Source: Ctena decussata (Eukaryota; Mollusca; Bivalvia; Lucinida; Lucinidae). From it: a stretch of DNA of 64,000 nt. The DNA is taken from positions 54,425,757-54,489,756 of the forward strand of contig OZ022499.1 of assembly GCA_963989385.1 (NCBI GenBank), read 5' to 3'. Both the position numbers and the translations under genes were made by a program. This document shows, in pieces, positions 32,319-44,904 of the stretch. The stretch's first letter is position 1. Each line of letters begins with the position of its first letter. The notes below the pieces were generated by a model. It was not told the origin of the DNA. It did no database searches and worked only from the letters and a program-made list of their open reading frames with translations.

Positions 32319-32918
32319 AACTACAGCCAACCCACGACACGAAGAGAAAAAGGACAAAAACACACACGCGCAAAATAAATAAATGCAAAAGAAGCAGAAA
32401 AACCAGCTCCCTCTTCCCCAAGCGAGCCGATCAGAATGCTTAAACAAACACAGAAGCGAGGACAAAGAGAAGAAGACTTTATAACATTAAGCACCACGTG
32501 GTAAAAACCACAAAGCAACATAGAATTAAGAATAGCATCGAGACTGCCTCCTTAGAACGGTCAGCAGCATAGACTACCGGGGTAGTAGTAGGAGTAGTAG
32601 TAGTATTTTATTTTAAATTGACAAAAATATACAGAACATAAAGCACATATAAAATGCACAAACGTTTAAGATTATAAAACACATGTACATAAAATGAGGG
32701 CAAAAGTCATGTAATCATTACCAAGGATAACACAAAAATGAAATCATTCAACTTATTTCCATTGTGGTCCCTGGCGTACTGATCCCATGACATCGGACAG
32801 AAAGACATTAAAATATTACCCAAAATGACTAGGATTTGATTGATTGATTGTTCTGGTTTAACGGCCCTTTGCACAGTATTTCAGTCTATATCTGACTGTC
32901 TCTCAGAGAAATCATAGA

Positions 32919-32988
32919 TGCCTATGCTGATCTGAGTCTACGCTGGGCGCACAACCACTTTGTTGGGTTTCTCGTGTCGCGGCTCAAA
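32919..32988. mobile_element. MITE-1 right half
   Basis: Only the right part of the family is present, from GCTGATCTGAGTCTACGC to CTCGTGTCGCGGCTCAAA. It directly follows the inverted SINE fragment, which may have replaced the left half. Confidence 0.75.
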
Positions 32989-33550
32989 TGTTGATTGCTG
33001 CAATGATACTAAGCGTGAAAACCAGTTGGCAAGTTGTCACATAAAATATGACGAATAAGTAGAGCTATTACTGCCAAATGTGACTAAACTGCTTTATCTT
33101 CCGCAATAATACTTTCATCACCATTACATCGTTCAAACATGGTAATGAAAATTTATTCACAGTAGATGCTTAACAATAGGCAAAATCTGTTTGATAAGAA
33201 CTATCCCCTAATCACCTAGAATTAAACACATTACTTGTGTTTGTACGTCCGATTATCCATAAATAATCTTGCAGTAGCAGATTGAAAACTGGAGAATGTT
33301 TTTGTCTCTGGATCTCACAAATTTAATGTACAAAATGCAGAAACCAAGCAGAGAATTTGTGACACCCAGACCTCGCCTATAAAAACCAGCTTTACTGCGC
33401 AATAAAAACAAGACATATTTCTTTGTTCTCGTCGAAGCTGCAGACATTTTAATTAATTCACAATTAAGTACTAGATCTAGACATAAATAGTAACATGCTG
33501 ACAAAAACCGTAGCAGCTCACTTTTTGTTATCCTTCAGGTATAACAACAA

Positions 33551-33610
33551 TAGTATAGGGCGTCACTCTGGACACGCCACAGGGCGTGTCCAGAGTGGCG
33601 CCCTATACTA
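33551..33610. repeat. 28-bp inverted repeat with 4-nt spacer
   Basis: The arms 33551-33578 and 33583-33610 differ by one base and begin and end TAGTATAGGGCG / CGCCCTATACTA. The repeat is GC-rich and would form a very stable hairpin. Confidence 0.8.
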
Positions 33611-34675
33611 CTAACAACTCTCAAGGAAGCTGGGTTTTTTTTTTCGGATCTTAAGGATACACTTCCATGTGTTTACAAGCAAGCTTTCGGCACAGCAGTC
33701 TGAAGTCAAAGTTTGGTGAAGCTTAAAGTTTATATAGTGGAAACGTTGTTCGCTTGAGTTTATCTATGAGTGCCTAAGACGAAGTTTATTAAAATTTTGC
33801 AACTGCTAAAGTAAGTAGGAACATTCTCACGAACTGACACAATTCAATCCAAAGACACCATGTGGGAAAAAGCCAGCACAAAATTTGTCACCACCAGAGA
33901 CATCATCAGCGGCAGCCATGTGAACCGCCATTTCCCATGTAGGTGGTCACCGGGCTAGCCTTGACACCACAGACAATATATCAATGACAAACAAAGCAAC
34001 AAACAACACATAAAGCAATCAAGGAGAACCAAAACAGAAGTTCCGCCTTCGGACGGCCAGTATTGAAATTGCTGGAGGGCTTCACCGCTTGTGGTCGACC
34101 AGCCCTCGCCTTTGGTTCTGACACTTAGTTATTCAACCCAACCCAAACAATTACCACCCACACAACATACCAATTTTGACAATAAGAACAATTTATATGA
34201 AAAACATTGAGCAACTATTTTTACCTCGTCTATGCTTTGCAAATAAAAGTAAGGGGTCTTCAGGTTAATGGACTAAATTTTTCACTTTCATAAAATTTGC
34301 CTTTGAATCTTTGCTTTGTTTTCACGACATAAAGATGAGGAGTGACACGAAAATACAGATAGTTCTATTACAGTCTGCATAAAATAACTTGCTAGATCAA
34401 GGCCTAAAGCGAAATAAAACTTATAGGAAAAAAAACTCTACAGCAGAAAAAATTAACAGACACTTTCAAAACTCAATGATTATTACTACAGTGCAAGTAT
34501 AAGCTTTCACAAAAAGCTTGCCTCATCGTTAGCAACAGTTTTTTCTGAGGACCATATCAATATGTAAAGCATTTAACCCATTTTCTGGATCGTCATGACG
34601 TTTGTACTTGTATGAGCGCTCTGACAGGACGTCCTCGATCAGCTGGCAGGTGAGGTCGCCAAATAGAATTGACCT

Positions 34676-34768
34676 CCCTCTGGTCACACAACGTTTAAAT
34701 AAAACATCGAATCAACGTAATGACGTTGGATCAACGTTGGTCAAATACTGATTCAATGTTGTGTGCCG
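34676..34768. mobile_element. AACGTC-rich inverted-repeat element, copy 4
   Basis: Repeated AACGT / ACGTT words (TCACACAACGTTT, TAATGACGTTGGATCAACG) end in TTGTGTGCCGGC. Same group as 16262 and 16722. Confidence 0.55.
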
Positions 34769-34852
34769 GCTAGGCTGTGTTTAGAAATGTTCCTGCACTT
34801 AGTGACACAACAAGACCGTGTCCGTGTAGGTCCTTCTGGTACTTGCAGATCT

Positions 34853-35079
34853 GGGGCCGTATTCATGAAACGACTTCAGTGGTTGCTATGCTGTTGCTAA
34901 GGCTAAATTTCTTTGAAGGAGATTCCCTACAACTATGAAATAAATTTGCTCTGGAGGAACAGTCTTACAAAGACTGTTCCTCCAGACCAAATTTCATATT
35001 TGAAGGGAATCTCCTTTATAAATATTTAGCCTTAGCAACCGCATAGCAACGACTTAAGTGGCTTTATGAATACGGCCAC
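34853..35079. mobile_element. MITE-3 copy 1
   Basis: Ends GGGGCCGTATTCATGAAACG and CTTTATGAATACGGCC. The whole element folds on itself around GGAACAGTCTTACAAAGACT. Two further copies are at 48780 and 49510. Confidence 0.85.
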
Positions 35080-35985
35080 TGATCAGTTGTTGAACTGCCA
35101 AGGAAATCCGCATGAAGGGTCAAAGGTCAAAAGCAAACACTAGATACCTCACCGCCGTGGTAGTGAGGAATCAGTAACTTGTATTTTAGCATCGGCTGAG
35201 CACTGTTATTTGATCAAGGACAAGCGATTAAATCAATTCAGAATATGGAGTACATGTACTATTTGTATAGCCTTGTATATGGTGAACCATGAAAACCAGA
35301 TAACAACCCACATCGACTGAAGCAAGACCCTCGAGAATTGCCATCACAAATTAGCTTTCCTCGATCCACGATGGTTTATGGTTGTTCGGACAATAGAGTC
35401 ATTGACTCATTGAGTCAAACAAGTATCAACAAATATGCATTTCATATTATCTTTAGATGCATCTTAGTGCGGTACGTTCACGTATTTTTAGGATAGGCGG
35501 CCTTAATTCGTAAGAAAAAAATAACAGCGGTTGCTATTATGGATGCAACATTTTTAGATATAGTAATTTTGCAGTGCGTGAACAAGCTTTTTGCACTGAC
35601 AGCTTTTAGCAAACATTTCTTTGTCTTAAAATTGAATTATATAAGCCATTAGGGAAAAAGGCATTTTACTTTTTTCTATCTACTTCTTCCAGACAAATCG
35701 GCAAATTTTACAACAAAGTTAGAAACCGTGAACTTAAAGAGAAGTGCTGATGCACGAGCAGTTAATTGTATTTCAGTCTTATTCAATGCGTTAAAACTAT
35801 CTAAACATATTCATGCAAGCAGATATGAGGAGTTACCCCATGAATACCAGTACCATAAATAACATAAATTCTAAGCCTCCAATCTCCCAAATTTGTCTTT
35901 GTTGTACAGTTGACATAACAGATGAACGACCTTTTTTTATTGGAACGGTCAACCAAATGATAGTTATTATCACAATATGTAAATG
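35080..35985. other. No gene recognised
   Basis: Unassigned. A short AP-1-like inverted pair TGACTCATTGAGTCA lies at about 35401. No other signal was seen. Confidence 0.4.
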
Positions 35986-36659
35986 TTAAGAGCCATTCTC
36001 TGTAACCACTTAAAAAGACGCGCCACGCATAGTCATCGATTTTGCCCAAACTTTCCTTATTTACTTATTGTGACACCAAAGCAAGAAAACCATGTCGATT
36101 TCATTCCTACATGTGCCCGTTGCCATGGCAACGGCTGTTGAATATTTTGTCAGAAATTGAGGTAAAAATTGTACTAAAATAGATATATTTCTAGCAAATT
36201 TATGTATTAGAAAAAGAATGACATACTCTGAATGCTTCTCATATGTAAATGTCTTGTTCACCTTGAGTCGACACCAAAACTTTGAATTGTATTTGGAATT
36301 CTTGTAATGTCATCAGGCTTGGTCAAAGTGGGTGGGGGTAGCGCTATATTGCGAAAGGCTATTTTAAGGCAGTTTTAAGGTTATTTGTAGAATTCTTGCA
36401 GCCATACCGGCATATGTGTGCAGCTTCATCTAACAAAGCAACATTCCAAGAATAAGTTTCTGGAAAAACATGCCTGGGAAAGTATACTTCCTGAAGCGTT
36501 ACCATAGCAACAATAAGTTGACCGTCGCATAATTCCAAAATGTAGGGTAATAATACTTATAATGTCAAATCATCATATCTTATAAATATATGTGTTCCTA
36601 AATTTTAAAAAACACTTAATAGTAAATTGGTCTTTTATAAAATATCAACATATTGCTAG

Positions 36660-37660
36660 TTTCTCTGTTCAAGGTCAAGGTCAAGGTCACAGAAGCACGA
36701 AAAGATGGCTAAAATGTGTTTTTTTTCCTTATAATTTTGTGTTCTCTAGCAACAAAATATTGCAGCATTGACTTTGTACTTGGAGTTTATTTAGTGAATG
36801 ACAACAACTTTCAAATACACATATAGCTGGCTTTCTCCAGTAACAGCCAAGGTCAAGGTCAAGGTCAGAAATACAAGAAAAATGCTAAAAAATGCACATT
36901 TGTGATATTTTTTTTTCCTGTACCAACAGTAAATTTATATAATGTCTTTCTACTTGGCCTTTATTTAGTATATATCAATAGCTTTCCAATGCACATATAG
37001 CTTGTTTTCTCCAGTAGCCTCCAAGGTCAAGGTCAAGGTCACAAAAACAAGAAAAATGCTAAAAATGCACATTTTGTTCATATTTTATGTTCTGTATCAA
37101 CAGTAGATACAGAAAATGTATTTGTACTTGGTCTTTATCTAATATATTTCAATCATTTTGTAAAGCATATATAGCTTGTTTCCTACAGTAGCTTCCAAGG
37201 TCAAGGTCAAGGTAACAAACACAAGAAAAATGCTAAAATGCACATTTTTCTCACTTTTTATGTTCTATATCAACACTAAATAGAGCAAACATCTTTGGAC
37301 TTGGCCTTTATTTAATATATTATTATAGCTTTCAAATGCACATATAGTTTGTTTCCCATTAACCTACAATGTCAAGGCCAAGGTCACAAAAACGAGAAAA
37401 ATGCTAAAATACACCTTTCAATCATATTTTGTGTTCCATATCAACAGTAAATACAGAATGTGTATTTATACTTTGTCTTTATTTGGAATATTACAATAGC
37501 TTTCAAATACATGTACAGTTCGTTTCCTCCAGAAACTTCCAAGGTCAAGGTCAAGGTCATAAAAACAAGAGAAATGCTAAAAATGCACCTTTTGTTAATA
37601 TTTTGTTCTTCGGTATCAAAATTAAATGTAGAAAATGTATTTGTGATTGGTCTTTATTTA
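36660..37660. repeat. ~174-bp tandem array, left arm of foldback
   Basis: CCAAGGTCAAGGTCAAGGTC or near variants at about 36671, 36848, 37021, 37195, 37367 and 37540, with GAAAAATGCTAAAA and TTTATTTAGTATAT between them. The unit length is 172-177 bp. Confidence 0.9.
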
Positions 37661-37667
37661 GTATACA

Positions 37668-39020
37668 TCTCCTCTTAAACGACAACGCTCATTCTTACCA
37701 AATTTAATATCTAGCATCTATAGGCAGGAGAAACCAATAAAACTGTTTTTCATCAAAATCGCTTCAGAACTGTGGTTGCTATGGCAACTTACAGTTTCCA
37801 TTGACTTGTATGGGAAAAATTGAAAATTTGCATTTATTGCTATTTCTCTGAAGATGATTTGACAAATCTTTTACGGAAATGTTCCTTGAGTAGCTCTCTA
37901 TCAATAACATGAAATTTATGTTGATTGCAAATTTGGCTGGTTGCCATGGCAACCGAATGGTTAAAAATGGAAAAAAAATATTCAAACATCATCCCTTCAA
38001 AAACTATGCAAGCAATAAGGCTGAAACTTCACAGAAAGGGTCTTGGTACTTCCCTCTATAAAAGAACGGTTTTTCTTGGCAATTGCCTCAGCAGTTTGCT
38101 TGCTATGACAGCTTAAAATTGCCATTGACATATAATGTGAAAATAGTAAATTGGCATTTATTGCTATGTCACTGCAGGTATTTTGACAAATTTTATAGAA
38201 ATGTTCCCAGAGTAGTCCTCAACCACCCTCATTCAATTTATGCAAATTGCACTATTTGGCTGATTGCCATTGCAAGCAAATGGTTAAAAATAGAAAAGAT
38301 ATTAAATATCATTTTTGCAGGAACTGTGTGGCCAATAAAACTCAAACTTTACAGAAAAGATCTTAGTACTAGCCTCTATAGAATTAGTGTTTTTCATGGG
38401 AATTGCTTCAGCAGTTAGATTGCTATGGCAACTTATAGTTTCCATTGACTTATAATGGGAAAAATGGAAATTGGCAATTTTTTGCTACCTCATTACAGTT
38501 ATTTGGGTTTTTTTCTTTAGAAATGTTTCTTGAGTAGTTCTCTATGATTCATGTTAATTTTGTCCAAATCACTGAACTCGATTCCTTGCCATGGCAACAT
38601 TAAGGAAAAAAATTTGAAACAATATTCAAAAATCTTTCCCACAAAAACCATATAGGGGGATGAATGTGATTCTCTGCATACATGCTTATGACATTAGCCA
38701 CTACATATATTGTTCTTTTTTATTGTTGCTCACGTGGTTTCATTGCTATGGCATTTTAAAGTTTCTATAGACTTGTATTGGGAAAAGTGCAAATTGGCAT
38801 TTATTTCTGTGTTACTGCAATATTTAGGCATTAAGTTTTACAAACATGTTTTTTTTTATTGTAACTTCATCAATTTTGCTAATATCAACTAGGACAAGCA
38901 TAACAACTCAGTCAAAGTTGAAATTAGGCTATATTGTACAATTTACCCTTCAGTTACTTACCCCTGAGTGCTGAGGGTGAATGGACTCACGTGAGCTACA
39001 GAACCAATGGTCCTCTGGTT
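37668..39020 (+). mobile_element. Pearl/Helentron-like element (HINE-c), 5' truncated
   Basis: Same family and tandem unit as 8183-9868, in opposite window orientation. It starts at CATCTCCTCTTAAACG, inside the element, and ends with GTGAGCTACAG, hairpin GAACCAATGGTCC and CTCTGGTT. It contains GTTGCCATGGCAAC at 37941 and variants at 38264 and 38586. The ORF at 37779-37985 is a shadow of the repeat. Confidence 0.65.
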
Positions 39021-40937
39021 AGATCACCTGAGCCAGAGGCTCCAGGGAAGATTATAGTATAGGTGGGATTCGTTGTCCATCGTACGTCTGTCGTCCGTCC
39101 ACAGTTTCAAATGACTTCTCCTCAGAAACCCTTGGCCGATTGTAACCAAATTACATATGCAGGCTCCAGGAGTCTAAGGAACAATAATTTGTTCAAACAT
39201 CCTGGTCACATGACCAACATAGCCACCACGCCCATATATGATAAAAACCCTTAAAAATCTTCACCAGAACCAATAGGCAGATGGCCTTGGAACTTGGTAT
39301 GGAGCATCGCGTAAGCGAGTACTACCAAGATTGTTTAACTTATGACCTTGGGCTGATTTTTGACTGTTTTTTACGGTAAGGTCAAATTTGCTTCCTTGTG
39401 CTTTATATGGAAAAATGCTAGAACATAAGATGTCTTAGAAACCGTTGAAGATTTTGGGCTAAAAATTGGTGTGTACAGCCATCTTTCTGAGTATATGAAG
39501 ATTTATGAGTACGAGAGATCAAGGTCATTCTTTCTCTCATGTTTCAACAATTTTAAACATCTCCTAAAAAGCCACTGGGCCAATTGTAACCAAATTTCAC
39601 ATAGAGTCTCCAGGGGTTGATGGATAAAAAATTTGTTCAAACGGTCCAGGTCACATGACCAACATGGCCGCCACACCCATATATGCTAAAAGCTTCAAAA
39701 ATCTTCTGCAGAACCAATAGACCAATGGCCTTGAAATTTGGTATGTAGCATAAAGTACTCAAGTACTACCAAGATTGTTCAAATGATGATCTTCGGTTGA
39801 CCTTGACCTTTCTTATGGCAAGGTCAAATATGTGGAAATGCTAGAACATAAGGTTTCATGGTAAGTTTTGAAGATTTTGGCCTAAAAATTAGAAAATACA
39901 GTCATTTTAATGAGTACATGAAAATTTATGAGTACAAAAAGTCAAGGTCATCCCTTGACCTTTGACCCAGTCACTCTGGTCTCTTATATTTTGACATTTT
40001 CAAACATCATCTCAAAACCCACTGGACCAATTGTATCTAAAACTCATTTGTGAGCCTCCAGGGCTTGAGAGAACAAAAAATTGTTCAAACGATCCAGGTC
40101 ACATAATCAACATGGCCACCATGCCCATATATGGCAAAGATCTTTAAAAAAAATCTTCGTAAGAACCAATTGACCAATGACCTTCAAACTTGATAAGTAG
40201 CATCGGGTACTCAAGTTCTTCAAAGGTTGTTCAAATTATGACCTTTAATTGACCTTGTCCTTTTCTACAGTAAGTTCAAATATGGGAAAATGCTAGAACA
40301 TAGATTTTATGGGAAATTTTGAAGATTTTCGCCCAAAAGTTGGTATATACACTAATCTTAATGAGGGCCTGAAGAATTATGCGTACAAGAGGTCAATGTC
40401 AGTTTTTTACTTTTGACTCAGGTCTCTAATATTTTGACATTTTCAAACATTACCTCAAAAGCCAAATTTCAACCAATTTTCATAAAGAGTCTCCAGGGGT
40501 TGAGGGAATGAAATTTGTTCAAACGGTCCAGGTCACATGATGAACAGGGCCGCCATACCCATTTATCATATAAAACTTTAATACTTTTTTTCTGAAGAAC
40601 CAATAGACCGATGGCCTTGAAACTTGGTAAGTCGCATGGAGTACTGGAGTATTATCAATACTGTTCAAATAATGACCTTTGGTTTACCTTGACCTTTTCT
40701 GCGGCATAGTCAAATATGGGAAAATGGTAGAACATTAGATTTCATGGAAAGTTTTGAAGATTTTGGCCTAAAAATGGTATATATATGCTGTCTTAATGAG
40801 TACATGGAGATTTATGAGTCATGGTCATTCTTTGACTTTTGACCCAAGACTCATATTTTGACAATTTCAGACATAAGTAAGAGCCACTTGGCCAATTGCT
40901 TAGGTGAGCGATTCAGGGCCTCATGGCCTCTTGTTTC
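39021..40937 (+). mobile_element. Pearl/Helentron-like element (HINE-d), ~460-bp tandem units
   Basis: Starts AGATCACCTGAGCC directly after the previous element and has a CGTCTGTCGTCCGTCC tract. It carries about four units of roughly 460 bp (markers GGTCACATGACCAACATGG, ACTACCAAGATTGTT, GAAGATTTTGGCC). It ends TAGGTGAGCGATTC, hairpin AGGGCCTCATGGCCT and CTTGTTT. Non-coding. Confidence 0.65.
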
Positions 40938-41089
40938 TGTGTCCTTGATCCCACCCTTTGGGGCCACTGAAAGAAAGTTGTTTGTTTGAAAGATTTTGTA
41001 ATATACTAAATAAACACCAACTACAAAGACATGGCTGCAATGTATTGTTGATATAGGACACAAATACCGAAATTTTGTGCATTTTAGCA

Positions 41090-42000
41090 TTTTCGCTTGT
41101 TTTTTTGTGACCTTGACCTAGGAGTTTATTGAAGGAAACTAGCTGTATGTGTATTTAAAAGCTATTGTAATATAGTAGATAAAGACTAGGTACAAAGACA
41201 TTTCTGCAATATATTTTGATACAGAACATAAAAAATGAGAAAAATATGCACTTTTAGCATTTTTTCCTTCTTTCTCTGACCTTGACCTTGACATTGACCT
41301 TAGAGGCTACTGAAGAAAAGTTGTTTGTCTGAAAGCCTTTGTAACTTATTAAATGTATGCCAACTGCAAAGGCACTGTTGCAGTATATTGTTGATATATG
41401 ACACAAAAGTTTGCAAATATGTGCATTTTTAGCTTTTTTTCTTGTTTTATGACCTTCGCCTTGACCTTGGAGGTTCCTTAATGAAACAAGCTATATGTGT
41501 ATTTGAAAGCTATTGTTATTTGTTAGATAAAGACCAGGTACAAAGACATCGCTGCAATATATTGTTGATACAGAACATAAAATATGAGAAAAATATGCAC
41601 TTTTAGTATTTTTCTTGTTTCTGTGACCTTGACCTTGACCTTGAACTAGGATGCTTCTGGAGGAAAGTTGGTTGTTTGAAAGCTTTTGTTATATATTAAA
41701 TAAATTCCAACTAGAAAGACATTGCTGCAATTTATTGTTCATATAGGACACAAAATGTTTCAAAAAATATGTATTTGTAGCATTTGTTCTTGTTTGTGTG
41801 ACCTTGACCTTGACCTTGGAGCTTCCCGAGTAAACCCAACTATATGTGTATTTGAAAGCTTCTGTAATATGTCAGATAATGACCAGGTTCAAAGCCATTG
41901 CTGCAATATATGGTTGATAGAGAACACATAATATGAAAAAAAATATGCATTTTTAGCAGTTTTTATTGTTTCTGTGACCTTGACCTTGACCTTGATAAGA
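41090..42000. repeat. ~174-bp tandem array, right arm of foldback
   Basis: Inverted counterpart of the left-arm array: TGACCTTGACCTTGACCTTG or variants at about 41106, 41277, 41450, 41623, 41800 and 41975. Confidence 0.9.
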
Positions 42001-42846
42001 GAAACCAACAAAATGTCCATAGTTTATAGAAGATAAATATATTGTTAAATGAGTTTCAAAATTAAGAAACAAATATAATCATAAACTATGATGATTTGAC
42101 ATTTCATGGACTGTACCCCTAAGAACTTGCTTTTTGCAACGGTACACTTATTGTTGCTATGGTAACGCTTCAGGAAGTATACTTTCCCAAGCATGTTTTT
42201 TCAGAAACATATTTACAGAACACTGTTCTGTAGGAGGACGGTGCACACATATATTGACGAGGCCGCAAGAACTCTAGAAATGTCCTTAAAGATGTGTGAA
42301 ATTGGATTTTTGCCATATATGGAAACCCCCACCCACTTTGCTTGAGCCTGATGACCACAGAGGTTTTCCAAATAATTTTTTAATTTCTTTTTTAAAGTTA
42401 GCGTGTACAAGTTATTTGTAGGTAGAAAGAAATTAGAGCTTGTCATGCATTTGAAAGTTAATATATTTGTTGAAAAATTGCCCATTTTAGGACATTTTTA
42501 GCACATTTTTTCCCAAAATGTATAGCTGCTGTTGCCATGGCAACGGACATGCTTTGGAATGAAACTGATGTTGTTTTCTTGTTTTTGTGTCACAATAAGT
42601 AATATAGGAAAGTTTGAGCAAAATCGGTGACTATGCGTGCCACGGCCCTATGTAAAAATTTAAGTCATTACAGAGAATGGCTCTTAAGTACTTAGTAAAA
42701 GAAAAACAGCTTTGTAAAAGAGTAACTAGTGGAGTTCGTATAAAAAAAATCCTGAAAGCGCCAATACCGAAACATTCAAGAGTTTTGCGATGCAACCACG
42801 AATTATTTTACTTCAAACCACACGTTGTGCAAATAATACTTTGCAT

Positions 42847-43140
42847 ACATACCAGTCATACAGCATTATAACAGTTATATTTTAGCCATATATACCAGTC
42901 ATACAGTATTGTAACAGTTAGATTTTGGCCATACATACCAGTATTACAGTACGGTAACTGTAATATTTTGCCTGTACACACCAGTAATACAGTATTGTAA
43001 CAGTTATATTTTGTCCATACACACCAGTCATACAGTATTGTAACAGTTACAGTTTTGCCATACATACCAGTCATAAGTTTTGTAACAGTTATATTTTGGC
43101 CATACATACCAGTCATACAGTATTGTAACAGTTACATTTT
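42847..43140 (+). repeat. 43-bp minisatellite, about seven copies
   Basis: Unit ATACCAGTCATACAGTATTG followed by TAACAGTTATATTTTGGCCATAC, with point changes and one shortened unit. Long ORFs over it are repeat artefacts. Confidence 0.9.
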
Positions 43141-43298
43141 TGCTAACTATTTGTACTAGCGTGATTCTTTATTTTTTTACTGGGAATTTACCGGGCATGA
43201 ATTATAACGCTCTAGAGTCACGGTAATAAAGCCTCGGTGGTATTTCAGTACCACTGAGAGGCCTTATTGTCTGAAAAAATTATTCAGGTCAAAGACAA

Positions 43299-43540
43299 AT
43301 GAGCCGCGACACGAGAAAACCGACAAAGTAGTTGTGCACAAAGTGCAGATTAAGATCAGCATGGGCATTCACCGTGTCTAATCAGACTCTTCCCTAAGCG
43401 CTTAAAGAGTAGCTAAGGGTCTAAGCTATCTCCATGCGGACAGTGAAGACTCTGATCAGACTGGGCGGAGGCCCAGGCTGCTCTGAGTCTGCGCTGGGCG
43501 CAAAACCTCTTTGTTCGTTTTCTCGTGTCGCGGCTCCAAT
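43299..43540. mobile_element. MITE-1 copy
   Basis: ATGAGCCGCGACACGAG ... CTCGTGTCGCGGCTCC with the standard family interior. A clear TA duplication is not visible here. Confidence 0.85.
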
Positions 43541-44681
43541 GATGGAATGACTGTGTCGCTAACAATGATGCCATATAGATGATCCCAAATGGTGACCATC
43601 AGTCATTTCAGCTGCTACTCTATCATAGACCTATAAATGGTGTTAATGTAATTAAAATGCTATAGCTGTCTTTTTCCTGTAATTCGTGATAACTGTAACG
43701 TCACGATTTTTTTTTTCGGTTTGTTATGGGGGGATTTTTTATATATTTTTTTTATTATTATTTTTTGCTTTGCTTTAGTTTTCTTTCTTTCGTTTATTTT
43801 GATTTTGCTTTTTTTGTCGTCATTGACTGTTACCGGAAAAGGTATGCCAGGAAAAAAACATTGATATATTGACAGAATATTTAAAACAAGTAACAATTGA
43901 TGGAACTGTATAAAAAAACTTGCGAAGTCACGATTCGAAATACAAGAGATTTTTGGTGTAAAAAGCAAGTATTTTTTTTTATAATAGAACGTATGGAGAA
44001 TAGGATTTTCTTTATAAAGATACCATACCGCCCCCCCCCCCCCGCGTGCCTCAGCTAGCCACTTTTCATGTATGTGTGTACTGTCAATATACACATTTTA
44101 TATTGGCAAGCTGAGGCACGGACAGAGTGATAGTCTGTAGCTGAAAAAGTGAAAAGTGGGTGTGTAATTAGACCCAGTGCGTCTTAAAATAAGACTGGCA
44201 TACATTTTATGTACAAACTATTGCATGCTATATGCAGTTGTAGTGTTTTCTTTATTTTAAGCATGTACATGTATAACAACCTAAAATTCAGTAAATATAA
44301 AAAATCGTAAATTTGATGTATTGTGGATAACCAAACATTTCACTAACCCCTCTTGAGAAGGTCAGTGAGAGCTAGTCAGCAGACATTATATTTTTTTTTC
44401 AAAATCAATATCTTAACGTCTTTATAATGCATAAGTCTACATGTTAATACTGAAAACACCACCGTTGGCTTCCCATGGAAGCTGCAGTAATTTGTCAAAA
44501 ATAGGCAAATTTGCATTGAAACTGTCAGAGGTCCTTTATATTTTAGTTAGCTATTGATAACAAACGTATGTCGCCCATAAATGAAAAAACATTTCTGCGA
44601 TTTCTCAATATACAGGTCAAGTAATAATTGAATGAAAATCGATGAACCAGCTTTCTCGTTGTAAAATGCTAATGAAATCTG
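43541..44681. other. No gene recognised; low-complexity tracts
   Basis: T/A-rich stretch at 43708-43815 and a 14-base C run at 44030-44043. The long minus-strand ORF over this area is compositional. The block at 44455-44560 is related to 15890-15995. Confidence 0.45.
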
Positions 44682-44683
44682 TA

Positions 44684-44902
44684 GGGTCGAGTCGAGTAAC
44701 TTCAAACAGCATGTAAATTCGGACATACCATTGCAAACAGAGAAAATCCAGATGACACGGCTCATAATGAGCCGTCTCATAAAGATTTCCACTGATTGCC
44801 CAGGTAATTTTGTTTTAATTCCAAACAACTGACATACATGTATAAAGGAAACAATGTCACTGTCCGAATTAACCTGCTGTCCGATTTTACCCGACTTGAC
44901 CC
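44684..44902. mobile_element. MITE-2 copy
   Basis: Ends GGGTCGAGTCGAGTAACTTC and TACCCGACTTGACCC between TA at 44682-44683 and 44903-44904. The central hairpin is GACACGGCTCATAATGAGCC. Confidence 0.85.
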
Positions 44903-44904
44903 TA

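Larger units (their letters stand above)
32319..34675. other. Mixed repeats and unassigned DNA
   Basis: Includes a GTAGTA tract at about 32580, an inverted SINE 3' end at 32838-32905 (complement of GGGCCGTTAAACC plus AATC units), and two small elements listed separately. Nothing gene-like was seen. Confidence 0.45.
35986..42687. mobile_element. Large foldback element with TTAA ends, interrupted in its centre
   Basis: The outer ends read TTAAGAGCCATTCTCTGTAA at 35986 and its complement ending at 42687. The arms are about 1.7 kb each (35986-37667 and 40938-42687). They match block by block: CACGCATAGTCA / TGACTATGCGTG, CGTTGCCATGGCAACG in both, GGGAAAGTATACTTCCTGAAG / CTTCAGGAAGTATACTTTCCC, and a shared satellite. 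The centre (37668-40937) is occupied by two pearl/Helentron-like elements. No transposase is encoded. TTAA may be the target duplication or part of the ends. A working name would be a foldback or long-TIR non-autonomous DNA element. Confidence 0.75.

Noticed and set aside
35801..36049. 82-codon minus-strand ORF as a possible exon
   Set aside because: Part of it lies in the foldback arm and is repeated inverted near 42620; no domain recognised.
37779..37985. Protein-like similarity between ORFs at 37779 and 9388
   Set aside because: Both are shadows of the same non-coding ~317-bp Helentron-like tandem unit.
42856..43116. ORF with repeated MYGQNITVT-like motif
   Set aside because: The 43-bp minisatellite produces it; repeat length changes frame between units.
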